NCBI RefSeq assembly: GCF_000150275.1
Contig: NW_002060959.1
Coordinates: 1,175,283-1,239,282 of the forward strand
Source: Trichoplax adhaerens
Lineage: Eukaryota > Placozoa > Uniplacotomia > Trichoplacea > Trichoplacidae
Reading direction: 5' to 3'
Length of the DNA stretch: 64,000 bases
Shown: positions 10,832-26,402 of the stretch, piece after piece
How the letters are laid out: each line of letters begins with the position of its first letter
Position numbering within the stretch: the first letter of the stretch is position 1
The notes under the pieces: generated by a model
What the model was told of the DNA's origin: nothing
Databases searched by the model: none
Seen by the model: only the letters and a program-made list of their open reading frames with translations
Program-made: the position numbers and the translations under genes

Positions 10832-13059
10832 ATTTAATTTTCTAAGATATAAATTATGTAAATAGTTTGATCGATTTACTACATTAGAAGCAAACGAGAT
10901 TCAATTCTGGCCAAGAGTAAACTCATACTACAATTGTAATCCAGCTCAGGTCAATGTTGCTTAATTTAATTTATAGTTAAATTTATAACTGGGTAGCTGC
11001 TCTTGTAAATGTAGATATTTTTGTACTTATAAATTGTAAATAATATACGACATGGTAATAACTTGAGGATGTTTATAAATCGGTTATTCGAATGTAAAGG
11101 TAAATTTGGTAGTCATCTCATTGAAAAATTTTTTACGTAACATTTCTGTTCTGTATTAATTATAATTATCAATGAAAGACTAATGATAATTATTTCAAAT
11201 AGAGATATCTGCTGCAATGTTGAATTCTTATATATGTTTATGCTATTTACTTTAACGGTATCTCTCTTGTAAACTACGTAATTAAAATCCGCATTGCAAA
11301 TTATTGAACATAGCCTTATAGGGCTATCGAATGTACTGTTCGTCTGCTAAAATATAATGCTAAATTAATTATAGGATATAATGATGATAATAACTAATCG
11401 TAATTAATTTGTTTTCATGTATCTGGAAAGATTTATTTTGTAAAATTAATAAAAATATTTGCTTTAGGAAGGACACTAATTATATGCGATTAACTTAAAT
11501 GTTACTCAATTTTACTTGTCGCTCACTCATGTAAGTGATACATTGTACTTTACATCGTAATTAATTTTATATTTGTTGATTTGCATATTGTACTTAGTCG
11601 GTAAGTAACTTTAATATCGATATGTTTAATTGTACAGTAAAACAAAAATCTCTGTTAATTATGTGGCTTCTGTACGTAGGCTTCCTTTTACGTACCTTTG
11701 AGAGGACATCTTCAGAGATAGTAAAGTTCAATTCAAATTCGCATCAATACATATTAGAATTCACGATATCAGTAAAGGTAGATTTTAACTCAATGCTCTT
11801 ATTAATGCCTTATATTAATTGATCACGACACAAGTTAATTCGTGACTGTAACTACCGATTAGAAACTACGATATATTCTAGTAGTAGACTTCTACCATAA
11901 GAACATATTTTATTTGCTTATTAGTTTTAGCCCGTTACCGCTCTTAATACTCGTATTGAGGAGGTAATTATCTTGAAACGCTAGAATAGATACTTACGAA
12001 TAGTAATAAAATCAGAAGAGCTTATAATGTATCAGTCATAATCTGCTCTCTAAGGTAACTGATAATTGCGGCATACTGATATTTTAGTTTAAATAACTAT
12101 GAATGCTTGTATTATTTATCCTAAATGTCTGCGCTTTATGACATTTACGTTACATTCTACCCTCAACTCTGAAGTATAGAACTTAGAATCTGTAACCGAC
12201 AAGGCAATCATTTTATAGAGAAAATAATTTATCGAATGTTAGAAGGTACAAAACAAGTTAAAAGGAAATTAACAATTAGATTTTATTCGCTTACACGGTA
12301 CCAGCAGTGAGCGCCGATTTATTTCTAATTAATGTAATGTATTCTATAGATTATAGGTTCTGTACATTAATGCTTAAAATACGGACACTGCGGATAATTA
12401 ATGCTAGTAACAAACGATACTTAATGTTACTGTCTGTAGACGCGATACAGATATTAACCATGTTAAACAAAATTTGAACCTCAAACAAAGCTTACGAGAA
12501 ACATAGCAAGCTCAGACATTCAGTACGTATGTATCATGATATCTTACTGAAAACTAAATTATAGTCGACAACCGATAGAATTTATATCACAGATAGTGAC
12601 ACTAATATGATGATAATGTAAATTATATCTTTATAAGTAGCATTTTGTTCATAATGCTAAAGCTGCACAGATACATGTTACAGCAATGCACAAACATCGA
12701 TTTCGAATCTTAGGGTAACTAAACGAAGGGACTGCATTAGCAAATACATGTAAGTAGTAGGATAAAATTATAAAAAAATTATGTCGTTTACTAAAATTGT
12801 TTATTTTCAGGTGATGAGTTCAACTTTATTACTGATCCTGAGTAATTAACAAGTCAGCCATTGATTCATTACCGGTAATTTGAAGATTCTATTCATGCGA
12901 TAACAAAGCCAAAAAGATAAAATATATAATTAGACTCCCTAAATTATCGTATTATCTATAATAACAAATCGTAGAAACATGTTATATAAAATAATCTAGA
13001 TCAATTAAAGTGGGCACAATCTATAAATTACATCCATGTTAAAAAATTAACTATTACAC
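10832..13059. other. Intergenic, between convergent HAUS8 and NCAPH
   Basis: AT-rich sequence with no reading frame that looks coding on either strand. It should hold both 3' UTRs. I see no repeat array. Confidence 0.6.
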
Positions 13060-16000
13060 TAGTCTGTGTTACATAAGCAAAATCTTATAGTATACATCGC
13101 CCATACTAGCTTATAATTTGACAATTTCTGAATTAACAGTAAATGCCTATGGCTTAAAACATTTTTGCTCACCTTTTCATTTGCTAAATGAAGTAAGCAA
13201 ACGAAACAGATAGGCACCGAAAGATTTTTTGCCGTTGAACCTGATATCTTTTTAGGGATATTGTGATAAACTTCTTTAAATGACTGTTCAGTAGTAAGTT
13301 TTTCTAATAACTTCGTCTCCTGTTGTGATATTTCTGGATTAATGTTCTCATTGAAGTTTTCTTTATTATCCTGTTGAAATAAAACCAAAACAACTTAATG
13401 TCATTAACGCCCCTCCAACAAAGCTTAGGTTAGCTTAGAAAGATGATTATTTCTGTGATTTAATAGATACCGCATCTTCGGTCGGTTTACAAAGAGCATC
13501 CCACATTGCAGTTTTTAATTTTCTTACATCCACTTTTTTCGCCGTTTTCGCATAATTTATTTCAATTTTATTTACCTGAAAATTGATTGATGATATCGTA
13601 TTATTAACTATCCATCTTAATTAATCAACGCACACTATATAAGCATAACGGCATATATCTGAAATTACAGTCAGTTACCTTCCTCGGTTCTGTAACTAAT
13701 TGTGTATCGTCTAACATGTCTAAATTAAAACCACTTTGAGCCATATTCGATTGAACACTTTGAAGTTGATCTGCTTCAAAGTTATCTCTATCGTCATCGT
13801 CATCATCATCGTAGTCGACCTATTTTTAGAAGTAATGTTAATTATTATAAGCAATTCAGAACCGGATAGCTACATCATACAGGTATAGGTAGTCGTAAAT
13901 CCTTCATAAATAAAAAATTGTTCTTACCGCGACATTGGGACAGTAATTTTGGCGATCATTTGGATTATTATAATCATACCAATTGCTATCATCTTCTATT
14001 GTATCGCTTTGATTTCCTTGATGCCACTTTACCTGTCAATCAAAAAGTAAAATTTATTTTCTATTATAAAAACATTAGCAAAATAAATTTTAAAGTTTTT
14101 TCATTTCGTGTATAACAATATCGTACCATCATTTTTGGCTTTGTGAATAATAAAAACAGTGTATCTGCTTCGTAATGCAGGTCCTCCGGTAGCGTAGTCT
14201 GCTCTGATGAACGACCCTTAAGGGTAGCTTTTGACAACGTTATAGCACTCTGTAACATATTCAGTACAGTCAATGTCAAAAAGTCTTTTCGATTTACTTT
14301 TTAGAATAATCAGATGATATATAATAATTACAACCTTTCCTTTCGAGAAACATTTTTCAAAATCGACATCAGCGGAGAAATCAACTTTGAATGGCACTCG
14401 CTTTTGACTTGTTGGTCTACTATGCTTATCGGTAGATTTTAATTCACGAGAAATTGGCTGCAATTTCCAATGTTTAGGACCAGCCCAGGTAGCCAAGACG
14501 GCATTATTGAAGTAAGAGTACTCTGATAGTTTCAATGCAGACTCTAGAAATAATTTCGGATCCTTCGTTGGGCGAAACATTGCCCCACTACAAAGATGAT
14601 AAACCATCATATCAAAATTACTAGATAATTTCTTATTCTTGCTGGTATCAGTAGTGAACATACATAGGATTATTTTCATCCAAATGTGCGGCTTCTTGAT
14701 CATGAGTAAAATCTATCTGAGCTCGAACATCATCAATTGTTTTATTCGGAATATCGTTGCCATCATCGTCATCGTCAGAATCGATATAATCATAATGTTG
14801 CAGACTGTTATCTACATTTAAAAGAATAAAAAACACATTTTAAAAAGACTGTATACGGATGAATGAATCTTAATCGCAAATGAATATTAAGGTTAAATTG
14901 TATACGCAACCGTACCGGATGGATTAGCCGTAAAGGAGTGATTCATAATTTGATTAGAAGTTACAGCATTCTGTTGATAGAAAGAGATATGGAATTAACC
15001 ACTGATAACATATTCCATAAGAAAAACAACAGTCTACAAAAGTAGTACCTGATTTGAATCGTGAGTCGCTTTCGAAGATAAATAATCGATCTTAGGACAT
15101 ATGCTTAAATCTTCCGTACATAAGCACCTTAAACATCCTAGTTTACGTGAAATTTTAATTGATGATATTGTCACTATTTATTCAATAGCGCGTAATGCAT
15201 TAGTCACAAATATATGATACGATAATAATTACAATATTCTTACCCTTCCATTCGCTGATATCAACAGTCATCTCATCAGAAACTTCTTCTTTGTTTTCAT
15301 CTTTAAAATAGCACCTAGTCGTGTTGGCTATAACGTTTGAATTAATGCTAATTTCATCCATACTGTCGTCATTAAAAAACAGCGTATGTAAGAGTAGTCC
15401 CGCAGTCCCAGATTCGTCAAAGGCTGCGCTATTCTTTTGGAATAGCGGGTCAACCTGTAAAGAATTTAAACATAGTAAGAATTAAGTTATATGAAAAGAA
15501 TGAAAATAAACTTTCTCAAAGAGATGCTTATAATATTGTAGTAACTTACTTCAAACTGTAAATCGATGTGTTCCGTATTTAAAGAAGCAACATTTTCTTC
15601 GATAGTCTGAACTTTTCGGGCAAGATTCTATTACACAATTTGTATGGTAGTTTTTTGTTACTCAGATGCATAAAAAAATATCCTGGCTAAAAATAAGCGA
15701 GATAACTATTTAAATAGTAACTATTTCTTGATAACCAGATATACGTGCATTAATGGAATTCTTATTGCATATACTGTATGACAAGTACAGTAAGCGGCAG
15801 CTAGCATAAAATAGCTGAGATTGACTTTAGATAACAAGTTCTCTTGTAACATCATCATAGGCATTAATTTGGCGTATAAATTTACTTCATTAAAGAAGGT
15901 CAAATTGTCAGATAGTTTGTAACCTTTCTGCGTGCTTTATCACTATCTTCGGTATCATTCTGATCTTGATTTTTTTCTTTATCTATTTGACATAGAATTC

Positions 16001-17475
16001 ATCGACGATTATATACAAATAGTAGCAGAAATGAAATGACATCTAGCAGCTTACCTTCCGATCTTCCTAACCCTCCTAATACTTTATAAGCCTCACTATG
16101 TACACTATCGATACGTCCAGCATAAATTTTAGCACTAGCATCCAGCGTGCAACTTGCAATCTTTATCCAGTTTCGATAAAATATAAAAAATTAATACTCT
16201 ACTGACTACATGATATCTCTACTGAATGAGTTAGGATTCAATTTATTAGTGCTTTTTTCTAACCCTAATTGTAAAATTAAGACTATCATACGTGCTGTAT
16301 TTAATCAATCTCAAAATGAATTTTAACAACAGCAGTCATTGAATTGTTAAGAAATAGAAGGCGATAAATATTGTATTTGTTGCATGCACAAGATTAGAAT
16401 CCGACCTGAAAATTAGTTGCTCCATTTTGATTCTTAATAACGTCAGCCATGTAGTCAATTAAATGCAAGGCGAAAGCATTTTTTGATGTGATTTTCTAGT
16501 TCATTCATTTTGTAGATGAAGAGATCAAGGCAAAATGATAAAAATGGATTACTTAATTGGCTATGGTGCAAAATGGATACGAGAGTAGGAGCCAGATAAA
16601 GCAGATCTTTGTATTGCATGTACATTAAGGTTAATATACCGTATAGTATTGCATCATAATTAATCATTTCGATGGTGTACGCGTATTTCAAACTAACAAC
16701 TCTTTTGGTAAGGTATAACACTGTCAGTTAGCCAAGAACAAGACAACTAAATATCTACGTACATTTTCCGTGGATAATTTAATGCAATTGGAATAATGTT
16801 CTTTGAGTTGGGCATTGGTCAATCCGTCAGATGCGTCCACTACCGCGGACCTATTTACAATTGAATTCGATATTAATAATCAATCAAAAACGAGTATGTA
16901 GGTCTGAAATGGTTCTGATTTGATTACGTTATTAGTACAAGTTTATTTGATAATTATAAATAAGCATTGTAATGATGATGACAGTAATAATAGTTAATGT
17001 ACGAGTCATACTGTAGGTATGGTGAAAATTGACTGGTGACTGTTGGTTGAATGTAAGCTACAGTAGCACACTTGGAGTCGATATGAATCATCTGCAGTAA
17101 AGCTAGTAGAATTGGCCAATTTTAGATTTGGAAGCATAACTGATGTATTTTCAATAGGTACTGTAGTTGAAGAGTCCTATGAAATTTTTTGTTGTCTTAA
17201 AGCTAAGGTGATATGACGAATGTGAACACTACTGCTAAACATGTTATCCTTTCTACTTGAAGATACCGTTTTTTGGTATGATCCTTAGTTAAAGGACTTT
17301 CAACACCACTCAAGCGACTACGACGGCGTTGACGTCGTTCTCGGCTATCATCATTATCGATGATATGTGGACTGCTGGAACCATAGCCACTTTGACGACG
17401 TTTTTGACCTTGCAATGACGGAGAAAATAACGGACTCAATCCAGTAGCCGAGTTGAAGCTTTCATTTTTAGCCAT
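13060..17475 (-). CDS. NCAPH: Condensin complex subunit 2 (CAP-H, kleisin)
   Basis: CAP-H is the kleisin that bridges the SMC2/SMC4 heads and recruits the HEAT subunits of condensin I for mitotic chromosome compaction. About 18 exons run from ATG at 17475. Approximate blocks: 17475-17257, 17176-17100, 16854-16760, 16485-16409, 16165-16050, 15985-15925, 15628-15550, 15453-15245, 15172-15049, 14968-14915, 14818-14665, 14640-14333, 14270-14127, 14032-13927, 13820-13681, 13577-13451, 13378-13174 and a last one near 13130-13060. Family landmarks in order: [105 protein letters not shown] and [17 protein letters not shown]. Exon ends are approximate, and the last exon does not match the expected C terminus well. 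Confidence 0.92.
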
Positions 17476-18296
17476 GTCCTTTCAAAATAACATGAAGAAT
17501 AAACTTCCAATTTGTATTATTTTACGTAGACAATCATTTCCTGTGGTGAGAAAATAGGATCAATTGGATTTCACAAGCACACCAGCATAGCCCATGTATA
17601 GCCGGTGGATCTGTCAAATCGGCTTGAACCGAAAGAGTCAAGTAACTGATTGGATAGAGTGTCTACTAACATTTGACATGGCGATATGTACAGTAGAGTA
17701 GTAGTTTTTTTTTTTTCAATTAGTTTATTGATCAATATTGAAAGTCCTGGACGACCTAGCGCTTGTATACTCAATTTTGAACAGGATTGAATAGAATCCT
17801 ACTATCAAAGGCTGTAACGCTTGTCGTCTTCCAATGACTAACAGTATCATGAATTCATTGGCAAAAGACCGTAAACTAGTTATTCCATCCTAGCTAGAAT
17901 GAATTGACGTCAGTGAAAAAATAGACAAGAACGAACAGTGAATCGACTCACTTCCTTCTTCTTATGCTTTCTTTCTTCTGAACGTTGTAATCACTCAATT
18001 TAAAATGTGCCCAAAATTCAATATGGCTGTCAAGAAGATGCTGGATATGATAGCAGTCAATTACAGTGGTGACAACAAATGGGTCAGATACAGTTATGAA
18101 CTGAATTTATGAATTCAAATTTGGGGGGGCATGATTGACTGTCTTGATGGAATAGCGATGCGCATATCCCACTGTTGTTCCTCTACTGTATGCACTATTT
18201 GCCAGCAAGTTGTGTGGCCAGAGCGAGAGAATCAACCTGTGACGTTGTTCCCGCTTGGGTTTGAATTTGAAAGTCATGTCACGTGAGCGTGTCAGC

Positions 18297-18790
18297 GATC
18301 TGATTTGTTTACACGGGCTAACGCATTGCGCAGTAGAACGTTGTTGTTTTTCATTCTTTTGACCTGTACAAGTGTACAGTACAGTACAGTACTGTACAGT
18401 ACAGTAGTCATCCGAACCCTGGCGCTTTGTACTGTACACTGTACACTGTACTGTACTGTACAGTACAGTGTACAGTACAGTTAATGTCATAATCGTGGAT
18501 CTGATTTGTTTACACGGGCTAACACATTGCGCAGTAGAGCGTTGTTGTTTTTCAGTCTTTTGACCTGTACAGTGTACAGTACAGTAGTCATCCGAACCTT
18601 GGCGCTTTGTACTGTACACTGTACACTGTACATGTCATAATGGTGGATCTGATTTGTTTACACGGCTAACGAATTGCGCAGTAGAACCTTGTTGTTTTTC
18701 AGTCTTTTGACCTGTACTGTAGAGTGTACAGTCATCCGAACCCTCACGCTTTGTACTGTACACGGTACAGGATATACAGTACAGTACTGT
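18297..18790. repeat. Three tandem copies of a 145-200 bp unit carrying palindromic GTACAGT blocks
   Basis: Copies start at about 18297, 18498 and 18646 with GATCTGATTTGTTTACACGG. They share TTGCGCAGTAGA, CTTTTGACCTGTACA and TCATCCGAACC blocks and end in runs of alternating GTACAGT/ACTGTAC. Length differences between copies come mainly from the palindromic runs. The apparent reading frames across it are repeat-generated. Confidence 0.9.
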
Positions 18791-18919
18791 AGGTGGAGTC
18801 TGCGTACTGTTGTACTGTGCAACACTGTACTTTGCACGGCATGCGCACACGCAGTACAGTCGATGAAGGGACACTGGTCAAAACGCAATATTGAGTCATT
18901 TTATATCATCTTTGATGGT

Positions 18920-19225
18920 CATGCTTGTACTGTACTGTTCTGTCTGTACACGTACAGTACTGTACTGTACTGTACAGTACATTCTAATACGATACTGTAC
19001 TGTACAGTGTACAGTGTGAGCCAGTTCTCTAGTACAGTACAGTACTGTACTGTACACTACAGTACACACAGTGTACAGTATGGTCACTACAGTACACTGT
19101 ACTGTACTGTAACCCATGCTAATCGCACGACTTTCTTCTATACTCTCACGTGCTGACTCATAAGCAATTAAGCATGCCTGACTCACGGACTATACAGTAT
19201 ACTGTACTGTACAGTACAGTATGGT
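18920..19225. repeat. Dense palindromic GTACAGT/ACTGTAC repeat cluster
   Basis: Four or more blocks of overlapping words such as CAGTACTGTACTGTACAG and GTACAGTGTACAGT. Any single strand could fold into many alternative hairpins. It is the largest such cluster in the window, in the NCAPH-LETM1 intergenic space. Confidence 0.9.
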
Positions 19226-19392
19226 ACATACAAAGTACAGCGTACCGTTGAATGATAGCATCCAACAAAATGGCGTTGTGGTGATGCAACGTCACAGAAG
19301 TGACATTACCAGTTCAACCACTCAACTGGGATGACGTGCGTACGTAGGACGTAGCGACAGTCGACTCACCTGACTGACCTGACCGCAACGAG

Positions 19393-19399
19393 TATAAAA
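19393..19399 (+). promoter_or_regulatory. Candidate TATA box
   Basis: TATAAAA followed by GGG, in a locally GC-richer stretch (19290-19680). A TCAGT Inr-like sequence lies roughly 30 bp downstream (near 19424). An ATG in good context follows at 19570. Confidence 0.45.
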
Positions 19400-19569
19400 G
19401 GGCAAGCCTCTCTATTGCACTCGCTCAGTAAGCCTCAGTTGACGTTGGGCAAGTGGCAAAAGTTCTATTGCTGACAACCGTAAGGTCTGACTGTCTACTC
19501 TTCCACTGTAAAGACGTACAGTAGGCAGTGCCAGCGCACTCAATAAACAGTGTACAACACCATCCAAGG

Positions 19570-19651
19570 ATGGCCTTTTTAACTGCAACACGCCGGTCTC
19601 CTTGGGCCTTGCAGACCACTTCTTCTACAAGAAAGATTGCTACAAAAAGTA
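19570..19651 (+). CDS. Candidate first exon of an unknown gene, basic Ser/Thr/Arg-rich leader
   Basis: ATG at 19570 sits in a strong context (A at -3, G at +4), 171 bp after a TATAAAA box. The frame reads MAFLTATRRSPWALQTT and continues basic, with no acidic residue in 27 codons, up to a consensus donor (GTAAGT) at 19652. That composition suits a mitochondrial targeting peptide. The next exon must start in phase 1; I found no acceptor that keeps an open frame, and it does not fit the LETM1 exon at 21239 by phase. It could be a non-coding RNA exon or chance. Confidence 0.25.
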
Positions 19652-19659
19652 GTAAGTCA

Positions 19660-21238
19660 AGTAGTTGAGTAAGCAATCAAAATAGGCAGCAACAGGTCGA
19701 CACATTGATCCAATATATTATGTGATTTTTTGCATCAAAATGGACTAGTTTACCTTTGCAGTTGAATGCATTTCAACGTCGATCATTCATCAATCTCAGT
19801 CTCGCTAGCAAATGTACTCTTCCAGCCGTTCTCATAGGGTATTACTATACGAGTAGTACTGCTATTTCTGCGACACCATTCGCTCCACAATTATAATCGG
19901 ATTGGATAATGATGACTGGATAGTTCATGAATGTACTCTCTCTCTTGAGAGAGAGAGAATGAAGACATTGCCGCAATACTTTCAATATACCTGTAGATAG
20001 AATGGTAGAGATCCTCTCCATACGATCTCTACCATCATTGGTGCCCGTAAAACAGTCCAGGATGACAGTAATTGCAGATAAATAAAAGAAATAACACTCG
20101 TAATTTGCTTTTCTACCATCATCAATTGAATACAGATCGCTTCTATGTATAAATTAGCTAAAAATGGCCATCTGATCGTGCTGAATTCACTATCATTGAC
20201 AAATACTGCTAGCATAGGATAGATTAATTTCCAAAGTAAAAAGTGTATTACCATAACGTCAATATGGTAAGGTCATCGATCATATTACAACCAATAATAA
20301 CAAAACAACAATTCCACATGCCGAACTACGGTAGAAATAAATAAAACGCTTTACTTCTAAACCATCAATAAATATGATGTACATATCAGCTTGGACCCAA
20401 TGCAATTGTCTTCCAAGAGCGAATAATGTACTATAGAGTCAAAGGAATAGCCTGCTTGAGTTGGGATAGCCAAGTATCCTTTTAAAACGTTTGCGTTGCT
20501 TTCATATACGGTACAGTACTGTTCGTGTCATGAGCTAGCTTGTACGTACAATGATCCAATTACAACTACTTATGTAAATAACACTGGTGCTGTAATTCTT
20601 AGAAATACTATAGAATCGGTAATTAAATTGAAGATACGTAACAAGCAAGCTTATACAACAACAAAAGCAAAATACTGTATTAAAATATTATTAAAACTAT
20701 CATCATTTTTCTTCCATCTATCAAAGCATTTTACTAAAGAGTTGCAATCTTGACTATCATTTTGAAATAGGTCTACCGTCTATAGATGACTATGTAGAAT
20801 CTTTGTTCTATGTTACAATTTCAATTTTTATGATACTTTTAACCTTATCAATTATTATTATTAATGATAATTTCAGGTTTAAAAATAGTAATGCTACTCG
20901 TAAACTAGTATTGCATTGATTTTTGTAATACGATTACTACAATATACCATTATAATCCCTACACAACCCTACATAGTAGTCATACGAGTACAGTAAGATT
21001 GAAGACATTTCTATCCAATTTCGCTGATGTACCTTACTTGTTTTCGTATTTGCACGTTGTTACTAGCTTGTTTCGTATTTCGTAAACTAGTTGACGTTAC
21101 TAGCATGATATTGCCCATACCATTAATACAATCCTCCACTAAAGTTATGTTAATTGTCGTTACCTTGATTGTTCATATTAATTATAGTTAATCCATGGAC
21201 ACTATCCCGAGCAATAACTGAAAGGTAAGATATATCGA
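19660..21238. other. Intergenic/upstream of LETM1
   Basis: Contains a (CT)/(GA) palindrome near 19936-19958 and a 9-bp inverted repeat (GGTAGAGAT / ATCTCTACC) near 20006-20036. No supported coding frame. Confidence 0.5.
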
Positions 21239-24631
<3,393 letters not shown>

Positions 24632-26003
24632 CTTATTAATTTTTTATATTCACATGATATCATTTATTCGTTGTAAATTCATATCCTAGTATATTGCATT
24701 GATGGCGTATCAATACGTTGTCTTTCAATATTGCCTATCGAGCGCTCTGCCTAAAAATCATTTTATTATTTTACAATTACTTCAAATTTTAGCTACATGA
24801 TCTATGGCTTGCTATAGTAATCGTCACAGTATGTACTCGAATTGTATCATACAAGCTTTGTGCCAAATCTTTAACTTGACATATTAACATGCAGACTGAT
24901 ATTGGTAAACGTGTTTCAATGAATCGCATGATATCTTTACATTGCTATGAAGAATTCCGAGATAATTTGAAATAATGGATTGGTAGTTGAACTTAACTAT
25001 ATTGTAGGTATTTTGTTTACATGGTGTGATCGGCTGTGCATACTCTCAGTACTGTACTGAGATTTAGTGCAATTGGCTATGTTTTAGCGATATTGTATCA
25101 GTAAACAAATAGTGGTTAGCTAAATTTGGTGATGAATTAGTCTGTAGATGAGATAAAATTACGATACTATTTTCTACTTAACGCGTCAACTCCAGGTTTA
25201 TTATTTAATTCTATGAAATTTATTACAATCAAATAGTATATTTGTTTGTTTCTATAAAACGATAAAGGTGCTTTGAGAGTCGGTAATCCAAATCAGATTA
25301 AATAAATCAATTTTACTGCTGAATGGATTAGTGAATTTAATCTGCGTAGTAAAATGTTTGCCATAGGATGATTGATAGCTCCCAGCTACTACGCGCAATG
25401 GATAAAAATTGAATTATTTATGGAGTTTTGGAAAGCTAAAAGCTGAAAGATTGGCTATTGCAATCGAATATTTGCCAGGATAATCTCCAGCTTGCTGTGA
25501 GGCCGTGACCCTACGATTAGCTATGTTAAGGTTCAAAATCGGTTATGTTACTGATTTCTGCACCCAAGCGTCGTTGAGTACTGCCGACTGATTCTGAAGT
25601 ACGCGTACAGTACAGTATGTTTGACAAGAAATATTAAAATGCTGGTTACAAATGATGACGATAGCGGGATTGTGTAAGAATCAGAGAGATCAATTTTGAA
25701 CTATTTGAATTTCAGTCTCACTGGAGCTCGCTAGCTATTAACGATATGCTACATAGAAATGCAAGCTTGCACTAGCAGTCATCAATGGGTTAGTGTTTTA
25801 ACTAAAATATGAATTAATTCACGACAGCCCCAAAAATAGACGTGGGTTCGGATTGATCGAAAGTTTTCGAGTTTTTGCAGAATCATTGACGTACCGGCAT
25901 CGCGTTGTTGATTTTAAATCAAGCCCTGATGAAACAGTTAACTTCAACACTACTGTACAAGTGTATATCAAGCAGCAATGCTGATATCACTATTAGCCCC
26001 ATT

Positions 26004-26079
26004 CAGAATGCATCGAGCTCGTTGTGTACTTGGGTGAATCATGTGCAAGTATACGTATGAACGAGTTCGATGCATTCTG
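26004..26079. repeat. Inverted repeat, 20-bp arms (19/20 match), 36-bp spacer
   Basis: Left arm 26004-26023 (CAGAATGCATCGAGCTCGTT), right arm 26060-26079. A second inner pair (GTGTACTTG at 26024-26032 and CAAGTATAC at 26046-26054) extends the stem with one mismatch. Confidence 0.9.
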
Positions 26080-26315
26080 TCTGGTTGTATGCATAGACTA
26101 CTGTAATGTACTAAAAGAAGACCTGGACTGATGACTCCTTGGACTAAGATTTCGCTTGGAAACAGTTAAATACGATCGTCGACGTTATTTAAATTAGTAC
26201 TCGTGATTTAGAAAGCAGACACGGAAGATGCAAACTTAGTAGCCACTTTTCCGATATTGACGGCCACATTTGGTAAGAAGAGTGCGTCTGTCTCAACGTC
26301 TGTCTCAGGCACTCA

Positions 26316-26402
26316 CTGTACAGTGTACAGTGTACAGTGAGTATACTGTACAGTACAACATAGTACTGTAAAGTATACTGTACACTGTACAGTACTGTAC
26401 TG
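26316..26402. repeat. Palindromic GTACAGT/ACTGTAC repeat cluster
   Basis: Alternating words such as TGTACAGTGTACAGTG and ACTGTACAGTACTGTACT over about 85 bp. Confidence 0.9.

Noticed and set aside
11622-11822. 66-residue frame between HAUS8 and NCAPH
   Set aside because: No family resemblance or splice support; lies in likely 3' UTR or intergenic DNA.
18107-19186. Several overlapping long frames on both strands (up to 170 aa)
   Set aside because: All are translations of the GTACAGT palindromes and the triplicated unit; residues cycle through the same short words.
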